NCBI GenBank assembly: GCA_034440495.1 | Contig: JAWXCE010000045.1 | Location: 1-64,000, forward strand | DNA length: 64,000 nucleotides | DNA from: JAWXCE01 sp034440495 | GTDB taxonomy: Bacteria; Pseudomonadota; Alphaproteobacteria; Rhizobiales; Rhodomicrobiaceae | Direction: 5' to 3' | In this document: positions 60,781-64,000 of the stretch, piece by piece | How the letters are laid out: each line of letters begins with the position of its first letter | How positions within the stretch are numbered: position 1 is the first letter of the stretch | The notes under the pieces: generated by a model | What the model was told of the DNA's origin: nothing | Seen by the model: only the letters and a program-made list of their open reading frames with translations | Database searches by the model: none | Position numbers and translations under genes: made by a program

Positions 60781-61972
60781 AGTGACTTCTCGCCCGTACT
60801 CCGGCTGCGGCCATACGATAAGCCTGCCTTGGCTGTTCTTGCCGCTGACGCGGGGTTTCGTGAGGAGGCCGCTGACGCGGAGCTTCAAGAGCGAGCCGCT
60901 TACGCGGGGGTTCGATAGCAAGCTGCCGCTTATGCTGGCTGCCGATCGCCATACGCTGGATCGCGGTGCTGGGCGCGGCGAGCCACCCGATCGCACGGGT
61001 CATAATGCTTTCCTCGACCGAATTGTCCGTGGTTGGCAGGAATGGATCGGCATGGCAGACAGCGCCGCTACGCGCTGCGATAGCTTTGACTGAAGCAACC
61101 ATCTCCGGCGCGCCGCATACATAGAGCACGTCTGTAGGGTGCAGACGCGGCAAATAGTCGGTCGGGCGACCCGGCTTTACAGATTTGTTAAGCGTCTGCA
61201 CGGTGCTGCAGCAGGGCACCACCCGAACATTTGGAAAACGCGCCAGCCGCCCGAGAGCCGGGCCCATGTAAAGCGATTCAATGGTTCGTCCGCCAGCGAT
61301 GATGAGCATCCTGCGGTCTGGGTTCTCGCGCAGCGCAGCGATAGCGATCGACCAGATCGGCGCAAAGCCCGTGTTTGTACCAACGAGGATCAAGCGACTG
61401 TTTAAATTGGGTCGGAAATGCGCCGAGCCGTAAGGCCCGGTCAGCTTCACTGTGTGGCCCAGCTTGATGCGCTTGCCGAGCCATTTGGAGACATGCCCGT
61501 TCTCCATGCGGCGAATATGGAACCACACTGTGCGGCTGTTCGGCGTGCCGCGCACCGGATGGGTAATGCTGAATGGGCGGCTTGGATAGCCGTTGAAGCG
61601 CAGTTGCGCGTATTGGCCCGCATGATAAATGAGCGCGCGGTCGGTTCTGATGCCGACCTCCATCACCTCGTGCGACAACGGACGCATTGAAGTCACAACG
61701 CCCTCGACGGTGCGAACGCCAGACGACTGGTTCCGTTCGATCACCGCATCGCCGGCAATCCGGCCCTGACAGGCATGAACGACGCCCGGCTCTGCGCCTT
61801 CGCCGCCATGCACATCGCCCGACACCAGCCTGACGCAGCACGCGCCGCAGTGGCCTGCGCGGCAATTAAAGGGCAGTTCGATGCCGTTGTTTAGGGCCGC
61901 ATCGAGCAGCAACTCACCGCGTCGACCGGAGAAACTTTCCCCATTTATCGTAATCTGGTGACTTCTTACCAT
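60770..61972 (-). CDS. 2Fe-2S/FAD NAD(P)H oxidoreductase, first gene of the cytochrome operon
   Basis: The 400-residue product joins a plant-type ferredoxin domain (1-85; CRAGHCGACC provides three cluster Cys, ACQG the fourth) to an FNR-like flavin domain (RPFSITHP binds FAD) and a nucleotide domain (LVGTNTGFAPIWSIAIAAL, YVCGAPEMV). Such reductases feed oxygenases or other acceptors with electrons from NAD(P)H. No signal peptide, so cytoplasmic. The last 70 residues are an Arg/Gln/Pro-rich tail with short repeats, coded by imperfect 27-bp DNA repeats. It leads the operon with tetraheme, cytochrome b-like and decaheme genes, suggesting electron exchange between NAD(P)H and the periplasmic hemes through the membrane subunit. 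Confidence 0.88.
   Translation of the reverse strand: MVRSHQITINGESFSGRRGELLLDAALNNGIELPFNCRAGHCGACCVRLVSGDVHGGEGAEPGVVHACQGRIAGDAVIERNQSSGVRTVEGVVTSMRPLSHEVMEVGIRTDRALIYHAGQYAQLRFNGYPSRPFSITHPVRGTPNSRTVWFHIRRMENGHVSKWLGKRIKLGHTVKLTGPYGSAHFRPNLNSRLILVGTNTGFAPIWSIAIAALRENPDRRMLIIAGGRTIESLYMGPALGRLARFPNVRVVPCCSTVQTLNKSVKPGRPTDYLPRLHPTDVLYVCGAPEMVASVKAIAARSGAVCHADPFLPTTDNSVEESIMTRAIGWLAAPSTAIQRMAIGSQHKRQLAIEPPRKRLALEAPRQRPPHETPRQRQEQPRQAYRMAAAGVRARSHYGA
60842..60950. repeat. Imperfect 27-bp tandem repeats in the reductase tail
   Basis: CCGCTGACGCGG or a close form begins at 60842, 60869 and 60896, with a weaker fourth unit at 60926. They code for the R-x-(L/P)-(A/H)-x-E-x-P-R tail repeats of the reductase and could vary in number between strains. 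Confidence 0.65.
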
Positions 61973-62644
61973 TGTCGTATCCCGGAAGGTTGTCTGAGTT
62001 CCCCGTTATCGGCGTTGGCCTTACAAGCCGGCCATATCCGCAGTTTAGGGTCGTCAGCAATGCAATTGATAAATAGGAGATGTCCAATGGCCTGAAGGCC
62101 GATCATAGGATATTCGTCTCTGCGCTTTGTCCACCAATTTTTACCCCATGCAAAATGCCGATAAGAAACATGGACACACTGTAAAATGTCTAGTCTTCTC
62201 CGCCACGTTTCTTAGCTACAACGGATTTACACTTGATTCTGTCCCTGCCATGTTGACGAGGATTAACCGCTCATAATGGTCAGACAATGACAATTTTAAT
62301 TATCGTAGGTTGCAGAGAGTAGATATTTCTTATGGTTCCTGTTCCAAATCATTGTTTAAAACGGCTGGCGAAAGCCTTTGGATTGATAAATTGTGGCTGG
62401 AGGGCGAAGCAGGGTAATCAGCGCGTGCACGTCCGGCGAACAGATCGATTCTCGCCACAGAGGGCCAGAAAACGCCCAACGCCCGGCATTTGACGCAGAT
62501 CGTTAACAGCCATCGGGCGCACCTCGCCTAAGGATGTGCGTAGTCAAGCCAAGAAAGCACGGCGCGGCTCTCGAACGATTATCGAACAGTATGCACAAAC
62601 GTCGCACGCAGTCTGCCCCAGCATAGAAAAAGCTGAGCCAGACA
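61973..62644. other. Intergenic region, no gene seen
   Basis: About 670 bp between the reductase start and the cysteine synthase-like gene end. The part next to the reductase should hold the promoter of the cytochrome operon. No supported ORF, tRNA-like fold or repeat family was found; composition falls in the middle (62150-62350). Confidence 0.4.
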
Positions 62645-63736
62645 TCATGCCATGTGATAGCCCGGCGTTGATTTGGACAAGGTCGTTTCCTCCTCCGTCA
62701 TAGCTTCGGCAATGCCTTCAAACAGCGGTGAGGAGAGATAACGCTCGCCCGTATCCGCCAGCATGCAGAGGATCACCGCGCCGGGTTCCGCTCGCCTGGC
62801 AATCTCCATCGCCACGGCGAATGTCGAACCGCCGGAGATGCCGGTCAAAATGCCCTCTTGTTGAGCAAGCTTTTTCGACCATACAATCCCCTCGGCGCCT
62901 GCAATCGGGATCAACTCGTCAAAATAGCGTTTATCGATACTTTCCTGAAGCACGTAAGGGATGAAATCCGGCGTCCAGCCCTGAATTGGGTGCGGCTCGA
63001 ACGCGGTATGACTCACTGCGGGTTGATGATCCGCGTCACGTTCTTGCGCCGTGCCGCTGCTGACCAGTTGCGCATTGGCGGGCTCACACAGTATTATCTT
63101 TGTCTCGGGACGCTCCCGTCGAAGCACCCGGCCCACGCCTGAAATCGTCCCGCCCGTGCCGTAGCCAGTCACCCAGTAGTCCAGCCTGTCTCCGGCGAAG
63201 TCCGCCATGATCTCACGGGCCGTGGTCGTCTCATGGATGTCGGCGTTCGCATCCGTCTCGAACTGATGGGCGAGGAACCAGTCGTTGGCCTTCGCCAGTT
63301 CGATGGCCTTCTGAACCATGCCAAAGCCCTTCGCGGCGCGTGGCGTAAGGACGACCTTTGCGCCGAGAAACCGCATGAGTTTCCTGCGCTCGATCGAAAA
63401 GCTCTCCGCCATCGTCACCACCAGCGGATATCCCTTGGCCGCGCAAACCATGGCGAGGCCGATACCGGTGTTGCCGCTGGTCGCCTCGATGACGGTCTGG
63501 CCCGGCTTTAGCTTACCCGCCCGCTCGGCGGCTTCGATGATGTTAACGGCCAGGCGATCCTTGACCGATGCGGCTGGATTGAAAAACTCGGCCTTGACGT
63601 AAAGCCTGACATGATCGGGCGCGAGATTGTTAACCCGGATGCACGGCGTATCCCCGACAGTGTCAAGCACGCTCTCGAACAAGCGGCCTCGACCGGCTGT
63701 TTTACGTATCTCAGACGCTGATGCTTCGGCTGTCAT
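62645..63736 (-). CDS. Cysteine synthase-family PLP enzyme
   Basis: The ATG 63736 follows AGGATCAGGA; the 363-residue product is a fold-type II PLP enzyme. The PLP lysine lies in NPAASVKDRLA, the substrate Asn loop in TSGNTGIGLAMV, and the phosphate loop in GYGTGGTISGVGRVLR. C-terminal GGSTFAVAMEIA and LADTGERYLSSPLFEG are typical of CysK. It is about 40-50 residues longer than CysK, with an insertion around SSGTAQERDADHQPAVSH in the substrate-entry region and a short N-terminal extension. O-acetylserine sulfhydrylase or a related lyase; no Cys pathway genes are in view. Confidence 0.88.
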   Translation of the reverse strand: MTAEASASEIRKTAGRGRLFESVLDTVGDTPCIRVNNLAPDHVRLYVKAEFFNPAASVKDRLAVNIIEAAERAGKLKPGQTVIEATSGNTGIGLAMVCAAKGYPLVVTMAESFSIERRKLMRFLGAKVVLTPRAAKGFGMVQKAIELAKANDWFLAHQFETDANADIHETTTAREIMADFAGDRLDYWVTGYGTGGTISGVGRVLRRERPETKIILCEPANAQLVSSGTAQERDADHQPAVSHTAFEPHPIQGWTPDFIPYVLQESIDKRYFDELIPIAGAEGIVWSKKLAQQEGILTGISGGSTFAVAMEIARRAEPGAVILCMLADTGERYLSSPLFEGIAEAMTEEETTLSKSTPGYHMA

Positions 63737-64000
63737 GTCCTGATCCTTTGCAGAGAGCTTTATGCCTGAGTGTGCTGCGCATAGTTTAGGCATTGGCGAC
63801 TCGGCTCACAAGGACAAATCCTCGTTTAATTGGAGAACTAAAATAACGAGTATCCGGCCGAGGGTCGGCTGGATGAACCAGCAGCCGCACGTAACGCTGC
63901 CCTTTATTGTCGGTTGACCGATAAATTAAGGTTTTGCATAATGTTTTTGACAGACAAGACAGTCGGAGCTGGATGCGACGCTTATTAAAATTTCTGCACA

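Noticed and set aside
62645..63736. Cysteine synthase gene as part of the secretion locus (as near rhizobial T3SS loci)
   Set aside because: It lies about 40 kb from the main island, has no box, and cytochrome genes intervene.
1..64000. CRISPR arrays, tRNA or rRNA genes, prophage or intact insertion sequences
   Set aside because: No regularly spaced repeats, tRNA-like folds, rRNA-like sequence, phage structural genes or transposase frames were seen.

Overview
The window comes from an alphaproteobacterium, most likely of the order Hyphomicrobiales (Rhizobiales). The evidence is a rhizobial-type (Rhc) type III secretion system with a split secretin and the gene order nolW/nolB-rhcJ-nolU-nolV-rhcN, TRAP carboxylate transporters, a SOUL protein, and CcmF/H/I cytochrome maturation genes. 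Family and genus cannot be fixed from the sequence. There are no rRNA or tRNA genes, no CRISPR array and no intact insertion sequence. Layout: 0-1.7 kb holds flank genes (the tail of an unknown protein, a SOUL family protein, a broken DUF4149-like gene). 1.7-22.9 kb is a type III secretion island. Its left part is regulatory and secreted: two tiny genes, a PhoB/TtsI-like regulator divergent from a LysR regulator, a DUF1521 (MIIA) self-cleavage-type protein and another tiny gene. The apparatus follows: a Tad/CpaC-like secretin with a CpaD-like partner, sctV-sctD-sctC N-terminal piece (nolW) leftward, and sctI-J-K-L-N-O-Q-R-S-T-U rightward, ending with a 578-aa orphan substrate. 23-34 kb holds an SSS-type hybrid sensor kinase with its LuxR-type regulator, a complete TRAP operon, a second TRAP binding protein and a TAXI-type binding protein. 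34-43.5 kb returns to secretion: a 504-aa orphan, a lone acyl-CoA dehydrogenase-like gene, a 1605-aa protein ending in a PPP-type phosphatase domain, and a decayed gene. 43.7-46.8 kb is a type III polyketide synthase / methyltransferase / exporter operon. 47-62 kb is an electron-transfer region: a beta-barrel protein, penta-, tetra- and decaheme cytochromes c, a membrane cytochrome b-like protein, a 2Fe-2S flavin reductase, and ccmF-ccmH-ccmI. The window ends with a cysteine synthase-family gene. The main discovery candidate is a regulon. A nearly invariant 16-bp sequence (GACAGGTTTTrGTCAG in the direction of the gene) stands 50-185 bp upstream of five units, all secretion-related: the tiny-gene pair at 1.7-2.1 kb, the tiny gene at 5.9 kb, the 578-aa, the 504-aa and the 1605-aa protein. 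It resembles rhizobial tts boxes only partly. On its reverse strand it reads as two CTGnC units 11 bp apart, a spacing typical of PhoB/OmpR-type regulators such as the one encoded at 2.9-3.6 kb. The three large proteins share an F-N-[LI]-[NK]-[LY] motif at residues 22-31, a possible export signal. Other oddities are SctU lacking the NPTH self-cleavage motif (EGSN instead) and a module of about 60 residues found both as a free small protein and fused to the self-cleavage domain.
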